Positions 12,943 to 25,580 of a stretch of 64,000 nt of DNA are shown piece after piece. Every line of letters begins with the position of its first letter. Within the stretch, counting starts at the first letter, position 1. The notes beneath the pieces are model-generated. The model saw nothing but the letters and a program-made list of their open reading frames with translations, was not told the DNA's origin and searched no databases. The stretch is from NCBI RefSeq assembly GCF_037975245.1, contig NC_092571.1, positions 4,486,001-4,550,000 on the forward strand, written 5' to 3'. The translations under genes were made by a program, and so were the position numbers. The stretch is from Apostichopus japonicus (lineage: Eukaryota; Echinodermata; Holothuroidea; Aspidochirotida; Stichopodidae).

Positions 12943-12996
12943 AATGAGCAGACCGAATACATACATCAATAATACACCAATTTAAACACTAGTATA

Positions 12997-13402
12997 AAGG
13001 CCCAGTCACACTATACCGATTTTTTATCGGAATACTATCCGATTTTCCCAGAGGAATCGAAACAGCCAGTTTTTCGTTCGGGTCTTCTAGCCACTGTGAT
13101 AAAGGACCTGATTTGCAATCTGTTGAGCCATTCCGATGTGGAATAGCCCTCTCCTAACTTTTGATATTGACTCCGTTTCCTTTTATCGGATAGCTATCTG
13201 ATTTCTCTTCCGATTTTTATCGTTTTCGATGTGACGTCACTTCATAATGTAGTCCGTTCCAGAATCCCTCGGATTTGGAGCAGGTATTCGAATATTCCAC
13301 TGCATTCATTGCATTCACTACCACAAACCTCAATTTTCCGCCTAAAATCGGAAAAATCGGACCATATTCCGATAAAATATCGCTGTAGTGTGACCGGGCC
13401 TT
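12997..13402. mobile_element. MITE-like element with AAGGCCC termini
   Basis: The left end AAGGCCCAGTCACACTA is mirrored by TAGTGTGACCGGGCCTT at the right end, giving terminal inverted repeats of about 17 bases with one mismatch. Inside, ATCGGAATA and related motifs are also inverted. It has no coding capacity. It is absent from the paralogous block 1-2400, so insertion postdates that duplication. I cannot fix the superfamily because the target duplication is unclear. Confidence 0.7.
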
Positions 13403-13784
13403 AATAGTCAACAATATATATACAAATAATGAAGCAAGATAGGCTTTATGGGATAAGAATATATCGCAATGAAGGTTCATGTCTTGGCCTTATAATTTGT
13501 TAACCAACATCTAGGTTTATTCATAAGGGAATGGCGAGATATTTTGTAAAGCAACTTATAATGTAGATAAGGAACCTACAAGTACCTAAAATATGAATCT
13601 TAGAATGACATGGTTATTTTTTGTAAGAAAAGTTACTAGCAAAGCACCTGAAAAAGGTCTTTACAACGCCAGAGGATTAACTCACAAAACCAGCTTTAAT
13701 GTTATTTTTACCTGTATATACAGATATTGCTGTGACCTTATTAATAATAGTTCTGGTTTAATTTTCTGTCAATGAGAAAGTAAT

Positions 13785-13900
<116 letters not shown>

Positions 13901-14270
13901 TGGATCTTTCGTATTAAGTCTCACATCACCGGCCGCAACAAAGACTTGGGACCCCTTAACAACTATCAGTTCTACAAGCATATGTAATCCGTTCTTTTCT
14001 TTGCTCCTTAACCCGCTTCCTGTATAGTCATGGTTAATTTGGATTTAATTCCATCATTGCAACCTACACTTATCTAGCGTCATACTTTCATTGTGTTACA
14101 TTTTGTACTTTTCATTCGACTGCCAAGTATTGCTGACGAAGGTCCCAGGGGGACCAAAAATTCCGATATATTTTCTTAAACTTACTCCTTATTTGTCAAT
14201 TATGAGTCATATCTTATATCTCTGGTTTTCTCTAATAATATTTTCTTTTGGAGTAAACGTGGATTTTCGT

Positions 14271-14275
14271 TATAT

Positions 14276-14351
<76 letters not shown>

Positions 14352-14362
14352 TTATATATATG
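14271..14362. repeat. (TA)n microsatellite
   Basis: About 90 bases of TA with TTTATA interruptions at the right end, 300 bases upstream of the intact Ig first exon. Confidence 0.95.
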
Positions 14363-14657
14363 ATTCTCTGCCTTCCACAATCAACACTTCGAAGGAAAAT
14401 TAACGGAAATTAATTGAAAAGTTCTATTCTATGACTTCATTGAAAACTTAGCGAAAATTGTTTGCTGTTTAACATTGACCGTCCTTAGACACGGGGTTAT
14501 AGCGATATTACATGTTGTAAACGCTGAGCATGCGCGGGCCTTAACTTCTTGTAAAATACCTATGATTGGCTATTGGTGTCTATGGAAGGAAAGCGACATT
14601 GTAGTGGAGTCAGCGGTCGTTAAAACGTACTGCGTAAAAGATTTGAAATCTTCAAAA

Positions 14658-15447
14658 ATGGAGATTTTACATGTTTCTGTTGTATTCTTCGAAATATTCT
14701 TAACTTCATTTTCCGAGGGTACCGATTGCGATTTGTATTGTCAAGATGGACCAGCTATCAGATCGACAGACTGCTATTCTGTTGACGGATGTGACTTTGC
14801 CTTTCGAGATATTTCCTTTTCATATAAATTTGATTTATATATGTATACACTTCGATTAAAGTTGAACGTCACTGAGATGTCCTACACCGAAAATATATCT
14901 GATGCTACATTTGTGCACAATGGGATGCTCAGATCGGATATGAAATACACAATTAATCGCTATATCTTTCAAGTTAAATATTCACACGGAGATTATCCGT
15001 TGTATTTTTATGATTTTGGTTATACAATTCTAAACCTCCAACCAGAAGATGCTGGAACCTACCATGTGTCATTGCTCCGTGACTACAATAACAGACTTCT
15101 CGTTCGACATACTTACCGCCTGTTCGTCATTTATCATCCTCCTTCACCTCTCTTCTGTGAAATGAAAAATCTTACTTTATTTCAGAATAATGTCTATCAC
15201 TTTGAACTGACATGTTCAATTCCAGACGCCTATCCCGTCATTAATTTGGACGTTAGTGACCCAAATGAATGTAACTTTGAGAAACATTATTCCCGTAATG
15301 GTAAAGTTAAAATGTTGAATATATACATTACCTCATGCGGAGACAATGCAACGGTTGTATGTGTTGCTACTCGGGGACAGTTGGATTTCATGCCCATAAC
15401 AAGTTACTATGGTAGTTGTGCTTGGGAAGTTCCAAAGACATATCCAG
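14658..15447 (+). CDS. Ig-superfamily receptor, first coding exon: signal peptide, V-like and C2-like domains
   Basis: An intact exon of 263 codons plus one base, ending at CCAG|GTAAGA in phase 1. I chose the ATG at 14658 because it begins a hydrophobic leader (MEILHVSVVFFEIFLTSF), although the frame stays open upstream. After cleavage, residues ~22-45 carry four cysteines in C-x3-C-x10-C-x5-C (starts CDLYC), then a V-like fold with GCDFAF as B strand and NLQPEDAGTYHVSL as F strand. The canonical F-strand cysteine is replaced by valine. The C2-like domain follows, with six cysteines including TCSIPDAYP and VVCVAT. N-glycosylation sequons include NVT and NAT. It is probably a secreted or cell-surface recognition protein. 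I do not recognise a named orthologue, and ligand and function are unknown. Confidence 0.8.
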
Positions 15448-16221
15448 GTAAGACATAATGTTATATGATATCTACTACTGTTGTGTAGGTGACCATCTAA
15501 AATAGAAAATGCTCGCTGCAAAGTCAATAAATATATATTTAAAGTTAATGTTCAATATTTTGGAGGATTACTCCAGGTACTGTCATTGAGTTCAAAATTG
15601 CATTTACTCCATCTTTAACCTTCATCGAGAGGATGTTTGTACTACTTTTTAAGAAAAAGTCGCCAAGGAATGGACCTAGGCACCAGTGACGGAGAAACAG
15701 GGGGGTTGGGGGGGTTTAACCCCCTAGTTTTTGCCAGTAATGTTCTGTTATAGCCTATGTTATGTGCTCCAAATGGCGTAATAAATCAAATTATTAAATT
15801 TGAAATTGTTAAAGTCATTTCAATCTTTTACCTGGTAGGCCACATCAACAATTAACGACCGAAAACCGAGTTAGAATTGACCCACACATTATTTCTGGCC
15901 TCTTTCCCCCACCTTGCGCATTGGAACTTGTAGCTCATAGCGCTAACTTCACCCCACAACAGACATACACAAAATAACGTTTTGTTGCTGTTGAATAGCT
16001 TTGGAACTGTATACACTTGCCAACTTCAACGAGGTGAAGGAAGGAAAAGAAAAAGAAGAAAGAGAGAAAAGGAGAAAAGGATGGAGTAGGAAATACGGCA
16101 AGAAAACGGGAAGAGAAAGAGGAACAGTGACAAAATTATTCGAATTTGTAAAGCAAACAGCAGATATCACATCATATCATTGAGCATGAAAATGGCGTTC
16201 CACGATAAACAGCCTCCAAAC

Positions 16222-16779
16222 CATGGGCGCAGATCCTGGTGAGGACAGCGGGACGCGTCCCCACCAACTTTTTCAGTAGTGGGGACATGATATACCGTGT
16301 CCCCACCAATTTGTCCTGACCAATAGCTGCATTTCAAGTTCCCCTGTATTGAACTTTGGCGCAGTTTGATCCAGCATTGTGCAAATGACATGCAACAGTT
16401 CTCATTTTATTGTATTTTATCCACAGTTGTTAAATATAGGACGGAAATCGCATTTGCGGCAGTCTATATTTGTTTTCTGGGAGAGGACCCCACACCCATC
16501 GTATATACAAAAGTCTACTTGGATTATTCGTCCCCTGATTTTCTTTCTGCAGACGCCCATGTATTTCGCCAAACTAAATTTCTAAGCCATGAGATCTAAA
16601 ACTTAAGGAGGTTTAGGCGCATCATTAGGTCTGGGAAGTGTTATTTCCGGAGATCTGGGAGGTATATTTGCCCAAAAAAATCGTGCGCTACGCGCGAACC
16701 CATGGTCGCGCTCCGCCTAGATAGTGTCATAGAACAGACACGCGTCCCCACCATTATCCAAGACTGATCTGCGCCCATG
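16222..16779. mobile_element. Nested hAT-like MITE, 558 bases
   Basis: The terminal inverted repeats CATGGGCGCAGATC and GATCTGCGCCCATG are perfect over 14 bases. They are flanked by CTCCAAAC (16214-16221) and CTCAAAAC (16780-16787), an 8-base target duplication with one mismatch, as expected for hAT. It contains the GTCCCCACCA motif in both halves and no coding frame. Confidence 0.8.
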
Positions 16780-17515
16780 CTCAAAACTGTCGATGTGTGT
16801 AGTGTTCGGTTTCGGAAATATCTGGTATATTTTTATTTCCTTCAACGAAATTTTTTAGTAGTCGTCTGAATTTTCGAAAATTCCCTAACCAACATTCTTC
16901 ATCGTACTTCATCATACTCGTGCAATTTTGACCCGTTTGTTAGGGTTTGAAGGAGGTTTTTCTATATCGGTTGTCCATAGATGATATTTTGTGCAACATT
17001 ATGGGTATGTTTTGAAGTGAATTTATTCACAAGAATTGTGAATTTTCAAGTTCTGAACAGTGGGGCTGACGGATATTGTGGGCCGCGATGAAGAATCACC
17101 TACAAAAGCAATAATCCACAGGATATGTGATGAAGTCGAACATGATGTGTGACTGGTGACGAAGTTATAGATGAAAAAAAAGTATTTGGAAAAAACTTGG
17201 TTCTCAGGCAAAAGTGTACATATGGTTGGTCAGTTTCAAGCCCGAGAAGTGTCATTTCCGGTGATCTGGGGGTACCAAAACCACAAATTTGCTTGTACGC
17301 TGCGCGCCAACCAATGGTGGCGCTCCGCTTAGATAGTAATACGCGTGCCCCCACCCCCCCCCCCCGGGTTAGAAAATCCTGCATACGCCACTGGTTAAAT
17401 GCAGCTTTTCAAGGCCTGTGCAGTGCCATTTACTGCAATCTGGGAGGCAATATTTGCCAAAAAATTCTTGTGCACTTCGCGCCAACTTATGGTGGCGCTG
17501 CACTTAGATAGTGAG
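16620..17515 (+). repeat. Three dispersed copies of a ~100-base module
   Basis: Copies at about 16635-16730, 17240-17340 and 17410-17512 each read, with changes, AAGTGTCATTTCCGG, ATCTGGG, a CGCTACGCGCGAACC-like segment and TGGTGGCGCTCCGCTTAG. Two lie outside the nested MITE, so the module spread independently or the elements share ancestry. Function unknown. Confidence 0.7.
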
Positions 17516-17749
17516 CCAGCAGTTATGACTTTTTATTTCATCAATGGCCAGCAACCCCCCCCCCCCCACTTCTGACAAGAAATCTCCGCCACTGCTGGGC
17601 ACCAAAACCAAACTACCGAACGACTGATCCGCACTCAACCACAGTCCCCTTGCATCGGGAATGTGACTGTATGATCATTGTTAGGTGTGTATCACCATTC
17701 CACTCTACACATGATATTAGCCAAAAGGCCGAGAAGCGATGTTTGTACT

Positions 17750-18105
17750 CATCATCTATCATTGACTGATGATAACTCCCGTATACTTTTTAATCTCATC
17801 ACATCTATGATCAAATCTTTATAGTCTACCAGCCTCTTACACTTCTTGTTTGTCAAGGCTTCTCCTCATCTCCATCCGCATCCTACCACGTCGCCCTATC
17901 TTGTTCAATAACAGACGGGCTTCTACCGATAAATTTGGAAATAATCAAACCCGAGGGCTGTGATTATCAGAAACATTACACAGATAATAACGGAACAAAA
18001 GGGCTTTCAGTGTACGTTACTTATTGTGATAAGAACTCAACCCTTGGATGCATTGCTACTCAGGAACCGTTGGAGTCCCTCTCTACTAGATCTACTAAGA
18101 TCTAG
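17750..18105 (+). pseudogene. Relic of a C2-like Ig domain
   Basis: The left part (17755-17920) matches the V-to-C2 junction relics at 3209 and 63560. From about 17932 an open stretch reads NLEIIKPEGCDYQKHY, then GLSVYVTYCDKNSTLGC and IATQEPLES, the second half of the C2-like domain with its cysteines in register, ending at TAG near 18103. The first half and a proper exon boundary are absent. Confidence 0.75.
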
Positions 18106-20300
18106 TTAAAACAGGATCGTCAAATAAAGAAGAGTGGTTTAATTAATGTAATGTCTCAAAACGAAATAAAAGTCGTGTATTTAATCTAAGTAATCAAGCG
18201 TAGCTTACACATATTAATTTTATTCATCCTAACTAGGCATCTAATGTTTAAAATTATTTTGAAATGACTTAGACAGAGACAACCATTATTTGTCCATGTT
18301 CTCAAACAGAAATAACCCCCTTTAGTTTAATTTTGCTTAAGACGAGAATCACCTCTATCTATATACTAGTTTTGGTCAGTTTAAAATATTCAATACATCA
18401 GTAAAACGCTAGTTGACAAGAGCAAAAGGATATTTTTTAACGGTCATTTTCCCTATATGTTTGTTGAGTAGAAATCATTTGACAAGATTGTTTACGTATC
18501 AAATACCGAAAACCTGTTAACGAGTGTTTGCTAACTCCCATCTAACTTACGAAAGCTACCTTATTCGAGTGAGAACTTTATCTCATTTTTTACTCGAACA
18601 CACTTATTTATGATGGTATACGGACCTTTTATATGCTGACTGCAACAATGTATACATTTGTAAAATGTGTCACTGGTTCAAGTACAATATAGATAATAAA
18701 ACAACGGACACGTTAATCCTCAAAGAACAATTAAAATATATCTGTATTGCTATATAGATTTCTATCAACACAAAACAAAGAGAGAACTATTCAGCACGCT
18801 ACGATTAAACCAGAGTCCGAGGAATCATGTCTTCGAAGTAATAGTTCGAGACAATTCTTATCAATAATCAATATCTTATGAAAAGAATGAAACATATCCA
18901 TTTGCCAATACATTCGAAACATTTCCGTTTAAAGACGCGTAAATTAAAACCATTGTATACGAGAATTATCAAACGAATACGCATGCGTGAATAAATTTTA
19001 AATCAGACAAAGGGTTCGCATATTTTACTGCTGTAACATCATTAGTGTAATATTAACTAACAAATATCTGACACTATAGCTCCTGTTTACATGTGTAGTT
19101 TTGTTGTCTCTTTACCTTATTTTCTTCATACTAATTGCGACACGTTTTAAGCAATGTAAAACTTGTACAGAAACAAAACAATTAGGCAACTCTTTTCATA
19201 TTAAGGAAAGACATGTTGTTCGTCAAATTTTCGTTAAAGAAAAATACAATTATAAGTAGGCATTTTTTCTAATAACTAGTGTGTCACGAAAGTAAGTTAA
19301 ATGCTAAAACCATCAATGAATATAATAACTACATCCATATTTTTTTAATGACCCTATAAAGTCAAGCAAACTCTAAAGAAGGCTTTCAAACTGTAGTTTG
19401 GCGATAGACGGATTGATTTGTAAGCATCTATACAATTTAATTCACTGAAAGGTTACAAGAATCCTTTTAAATATCATTCGTGAGAAAATTTAATTCGAAC
19501 ATCTTGAAACTTATTATGTTTTCAATTATGAAAGGGATTCATTTCACTTCTGTGTTTTCTACATACAAGATATCAAGTTGAATAACCCAAAGTTGTTTTG
19601 ATTCGTGTATGAAATCACTTCATTGATTGATTGTAGAATCCTACAAGGTCAAGCATTGTCCAAGAACAAAACAAAGCACACTATGATGTTATACTTTTAT
19701 TAATCGGATAAATGATTTTACAGCTGTTAAAGATAACCATAGATTTATTCTTTGTAGGGATTCTTTTCAACACATTCCAGCCAGCAAAACAACATTCAAA
19801 AGTAGGTGTTTTACGTAACAAGATAAGCCCAGAAATGAAAGATGTTGTATTCATGTGAAAATTAAACCTATTTATGTAAAGCCCGCTTCTCAAGTTGAAG
19901 TACGAGCTCATGGGATTTCAAACAGTCGCTGTTTACTTTGTAGCTGTGTTTTTATTAGTTAATAACGGTATGGTAAAGGATCCGTCAGTTTCTGAGGTGG
20001 AATGAATGTTATTCGGGGTCACCCTACGTAAACATGTTAATGTGCTCTCTTCATTAGCGTATTAGTCTGTAATAAAATAGGGAGTTGGAGGGTCCGTGCG
20101 CATACTCCTAAGATTTGAGATTTATGCCTCTTCTAGAGAAATTGATTATACATGGATAGAGGTCCACAGTGGCGCAACAAAAGTGTGCTGCATATATCTT
20201 TAAGCCCTCATGGACTCCCCACTTGGCCGACCGGTCAGTTCACCCTTGCAGATAGCACATCACCTACATGAGCTAGGGTTTTCAGAAAAGAGGGTAAGAG
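18106..20300 (+). repeat. Intronic DNA; segmental duplication block B, right copy, to ~19805
   Basis: No gene is recognised. About 18900-19805 is paralogous to 3483-4400. The remainder (19806-20300) has no clear feature. Confidence 0.55.
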
Positions 20301-20468
20301 AGACGACAAGAAAAACAAAATAAAGATCTGAAATGACACGTCAAAGCTTGTGTAGCGTGTCCGTTACTCCAATAAACGACATTACAAAACATTTACGACA
20401 TACGATCTATCATTCGTTATTAACGTTCAAACTCTTCATTTTCATTTTCATTTTCTTCCTTTCAACAG

Positions 20469-21215
20469 ACATCGTCGGTTGTAGCTTTCGTTGCAGTTAT
20501 GGACCGGATATAACCAAGTCAACATATTGCTATGTTGTTGCAGGATGTGACTTTTCCTTTCCTGATGTCCCCATCTATGAAAATTACAACAGTTCCCTCA
20601 GTCTCAGCATGAACTATAGCGATGATACTAGGAGCGATTCATCTTCTCGATGGGTCTATAAATACAATGGAAAATTCTGGTATCGGGACAGTCACACGGT
20701 GGATCGTTATAACTTTGAAGTCATACGAAAACATTTTCAAGAAGACAAAACTCCCGATGATGAATTAGGAAAGGTTGCTGCTGGTCTTTTGTTTACCATC
20801 AAAGACGTGAGAGCAGGGGATGCTGGCTCATATCATGTGACTTTGATTGGAGAAACCACTGAAGACGCCCTTGTGCAATACAACTACCGTCTGTCTACTA
20901 TTTACAAACCCTCCACACCTCTCCTCTGTGAAATGCAAGACTTATCTTCAGACTCCAGTATTTACAATGTTTCCATTATTTGCACAGTCTCAGATGCTTA
21001 CCCTTCAGTGGTTTTAGATATGATAGAACCGAAGGGCTGCTCGTACTACAAATCTTATTCACGGACTGACGATATCAAGAAGCTTACAGTTTATATTTCT
21101 ACATGTGACGAGAATTCTACTGTTGGCTGCACTGCGACTCAAGGAGGGTTAGATTTCATGTCTACGATACCATATTCAAAAAGTTGTTCCTTTGATATTC
21201 CGAAAGATGATCCCG
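20469..21215 (+). CDS. Ig-superfamily receptor, second Ig exon: V-like and C2-like domains
   Basis: An intact 747-base exon. The acceptor TTCCTTTCAACAG and the donor CCCG|GTAAGT are both good, and both boundaries are phase 1, so the exon is symmetrical. It encodes cysteines in C-x3-C-x11-C-x5-C (starts CSFRC), GCDFSFPDV, a V-like core ending KDVRAGDAGSYHVTL (again without the F-strand cysteine), the linker YKPSTPLLCEM, and a C2-like domain with IICTVSDAYP and STVGCTATQG. Sequons NSS, NYS, NVS and NST suggest a glycosylated ectodomain. The open frame extends 5' to an ATG at 20333 through a hydrophobic stretch, so an alternative reading is a separate gene with its own leader starting there; the acceptor and phase favour the internal-exon reading. 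Confidence 0.75.
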
Positions 21216-21764
21216 GTAAGTCAAAGGATGCCATATCTTGTCCCCAAGACTGATAGAATAAAATATGCATTTGATACATCCTTAACCCTTGAAATATTAT
21301 CAATATATTATAGCGTTTCTTCATGTATCGTTTTGCTATTAGTGATACTTAAGTGATGAAACAGAGCCATTGGGATTTAATGTTAGTGTTGTGTTCTGAG
21401 CAAAGAAATGGATTTCTAATCAACTATCACATTAATTGGATTATTGCATTTTACCGCTTGAATCATTCGTGAATAGTTCTTCTATTGTAATATACTTACC
21501 TTTGCATGTTTTTTTTTTTTTTTTTTGCATGAACGCTCATAATCATGTCATATTCGATAAGTTTATTCAGATTAATAAGTTGCTATTTATAAATCAATAA
21601 AATCAATCAACCAACTAACCAATCAACCAACCAAACAAGTAGTTAATCCAATGAAACATTATTTAACACCATGCAACCATGAGTTCAATACATGAGCGGT
21701 TACTTCGAACACGTTCAACATTTAAGCTGTTGAATTTATTCGAATTGTTCAACACAGTATATAG

Positions 21765-21768
<4 letters not shown>

Positions 21769-21797
<29 letters not shown>
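21769..21797. repeat. (TA)n microsatellite
   Basis: A short perfect TA tract. Confidence 0.9.
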
Positions 21798-21798
<1 letters not shown>

Positions 21799-21892
21799 TG
21801 TATATAAAAATGTTCCAATTACCAATTAAGGGAGACGGATTGTTATATTTACGAGTTGACAGCTGTGATGTATCAGTATGCACAAGTGACAG

Positions 21893-22330
21893 TGTGTGCT
21901 TTTTACGTGACCCGCCTTGCGGGTTCCAAAACGTCACGGCCAAACGGCACTACCCAACCATCCCATTCTGACAAACGAAACTCAAGTCAAGCAAGCCAAA
22001 AGAGTAAATACGCCCACCGACCTGCAGAGTGACAGGGTGTAATTGGAAACGATTTAGCCCTTTTGCGCATTAAACATTGCCCCCCCCCCCTCCCACACAC
22101 ACACCTGAACCATCCCAAACCCCCACACCAAACTACACGAACGGCTCTAGAAAGGGGGTCTGAACAAGCGGTGAAAATCGGCCCTTATTTGGATCACTTT
22201 TCACTGCTGCGAGAATCAGCTCCCACGGATCGACCCTCTCACGGAGCACTATTTTGCATCGGTCCTGCCAAACATGTTTTTTTAATTGTAAACGATACAA
22301 ATAATAGAATACGCAAAACACCTACAAGAC
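21893..22330 (-). mobile_element. L1/Tx1-like LINE 3' fragment
   Basis: The minus strand ends in the same GGGTCACGTAAAAAGC terminus as copy B. Near 22270-22180 it encodes KHVWQDRCKIVLRERVDPWE, the counterpart of WRNRCNVDFKGKFASW in copy B. A C-rich, non-homologous stretch separates the two parts. It lies 5'-to-5' against copy C. Confidence 0.65.
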
Positions 22331-22344
22331 AATGTCCCTCTATG

Positions 22345-23700
22345 GGCTTATGAGTGGGGTGCTGGGCTGTATGATTCGTTTGGTTCGTCTTCATTCTGTG
22401 GCACTGTCATCCTTCTGTCACCTCGTCAGGCGCGTGTGCCACTAGGGTGGAGACGGACACGAAGGCCGATTGGTTTGCATTCTTTTCAAGTATCCACATG
22501 GTAAAATCTGCCTTTGTAATGTGTCTTCATTGTAATGTGTATGCTCCCAGTCGGTCTTTTGCTAGACGAGATTTTTTTGACAAGCTGCCTTCCTTTGTTC
22601 CTGGTAGTGCACCATGTGTCATGGTCGGAGATTTTAACTGCGTCCCAGAACTGGTTCGGCTACGATGCACCTTTAAATGTCACCTGGAACGAGAGGGATG
22701 ATGTACTTGAGAGCAGGCTTGGAACCTTTGGCACCCATCTTGTGGTACTCGGGCGCCGTGTATCCAATCCCCCGTTTCGTCCTGGTGTAACTGGAGAGGG
22801 TGATTTTTTTCATTTATTTGGTTGGGTGGTACAGAGCTTGTCAATAGGGTGGTAATGTACCAAAATCTCGAGAATGAAGTGTTGGGGCTCATTCATCTGC
22901 AAAGTAACTTGACTTTTTTGTTGTTAAGCAATTGTTTGTAGCGGTAACAGACGCAGGGTTGCCTTGTTCATGTATTATACGGTTTGGGGCGGCTTGCACT
23001 TGCGTCGATGGGCACCGAGCCTGTTAAGTAACATAGCACCGCATAGTAGTAGCAGAGTGGTGCCTGTCATTCGTTCCACTCTTAGGTGTTGCCGCCTGTT
23101 GACGTGTCACGACCAGCCCTCGTTCTCAGTTCCTTACGGAATAGGTCCTTTAAAGCAATAATTGTACAGGGTCGTCATTCTACCGAGGTACGGTGTTCGG
23201 TGCATTCAAGGCTGAATAGTTGCAGGCTCCGCGATCTTGCTTGGAGAATTGCACACGGTGCCTTGGTGACCAATTGGAAAAGATATCATTGGCGTTTGGG
23301 CGATGGGCTGTGCCCGAGGACTGGCTGTGACAGCTTAGAGAGTACTGCGCGTGTTTTTTGGGGCATTGTTCCTTTATGTTAAGGTTGTGGGAATGGTTTC
23401 AGCACTTGACCGACCATGTAACGGGAGACCGTTCATGGTCGGTAGGACGTGGGGTTGTATTGGTGGGATAGACCGTCCAGTTTGCTCTGTTGGTATTTTG
23501 TTTCGTTGCGGGATGGTCGTCCGTTTGTGGCAATTTGAATGTTCAGGTGGGGGTGGTGGGGGTTGTTTGTCTCCGCCGGTCGGTGGGTGTGTTTTTTTGT
23601 GTTTTTGCTTGCTTGCTTGCTTGAGTTGTGAGTTTGGTTTCTGAGAGGGTTTGGTTTTATCAGTGCCGTTTGGGTTCCCGCGGGGCGGGTCACGTAAAAG
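22345..23700 (+). mobile_element. L1/Tx1-like LINE, copy C, internally deleted
   Basis: The left part carries an apurinic-endonuclease-type domain: a GLYDSFGSSSFCG segment near 22360, NVYAPSRSF at ~22528 and the hallmark VMVGDFNCVPE at ~22620. It then jumps directly to the RLRCTFKCHLERE region that lies beyond the reverse-transcriptase core in other copies, so the RT domain is deleted. Next come HLRRWAP, HWRLGDGLCPRTGC and the 3' terminus GGGCGGGTCACGTAAAAGC at ~23699. It is the only copy here that shows the endonuclease. Confidence 0.75.
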
Positions 23701-24562
23701 CTCAATCTCCTGCCTCACCTCCAGTACAACATAAATGAGGGTAACCAATATAGAGCGCTCTTATATATGCATAGCTTTAAGCCCTTTGTACCATTCGACG
23801 CTCTTACCACGCACCGCGTCGCTACCGAAAAGCAAGTCGTACGTTTTGCGGGTCTAAAGGACCTGCAGCGCATCAACGGCTCTAGGAACCGGAACTGATT
23901 TAGTCTTTAACAAAGAGGAAACAAAACTGGTGTGACACTCTGCATATCGGCAAATATCATCCTTACAAGAGAGCCATCACGTCTCGAAGCATTGATGCTG
24001 GGTGTGACAAGGACACAAAGAAGAGAAATAAAATTAACTAATCAAGAAGAAAACGAAGTCTATGTAAATATTAACAGTACCTAGAACCACGTAACGTAAT
24101 GCAACAATGTTAAACACAGCAAAGCTCAAACCTACGAAAAACTGTATTTCAGTGAAAAGCGAGACGAAGACACGTCCGCAATCCACGAAAACTAAATAAT
24201 GTTAAACATACAGCTACGTATGGCATTGCAGCTAGGCTGCCTAAGTAACGTCCAGGAGATATGAATCAAACATTGCCGAATTCTGCGCCTTAACTAACTG
24301 CTGCCGTTATATACCAAATCTATTGGAACAGCAGGTCACTTTAGGTGTCTTGCAGTGACATTCTTTATATAGGAACTACTGTTTAACACCATATCAAAAG
24401 CATTCATTCGTCAAAATCGCCGTACGGTCGTGTGTTATAATGCCAGCCTATATGTGCGATTAAATGTACGTTCGTAGGTTGTGTATTGTAATGCAGTACA
24501 CAGTATTTCAACAACATAGTACCGTCGCCCTGGTGAATTTCACAGAATATTGCTTTCTAGTT
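23701..24562. other. No feature recognised
   Basis: Sequence between the LINE 3' end and the GATA array, slightly less AT-rich than its surroundings. I found no exon, repeat or terminal repeat here. Confidence 0.4.

Positions 24563-25580
<1,018 letters not shown>

Larger units (their letters stand above)
15684..17594. mobile_element. Non-autonomous hAT element
   Basis: The left end CAGTGACGGAG is the inverted match of CTCCGCCACTG at the right end; CAGTGGCGGAG is a familiar hAT terminus. It is flanked by 8-base target duplications CTAGGCAC (15676-15683) and CTGGGCAC (17595-17602), one mismatch. The interior contains long G or C runs and no transposase. A second element (16222-16779) is nested within it. 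It sits in the intron after the intact Ig first exon. Confidence 0.75.

Noticed and set aside
14475-14657. Open frame 5' of the chosen ATG of the first Ig exon
   Set aside because: It is in frame, but the homologous block at 1384-1620 does not preserve it, and the signal peptide begins at 14658.
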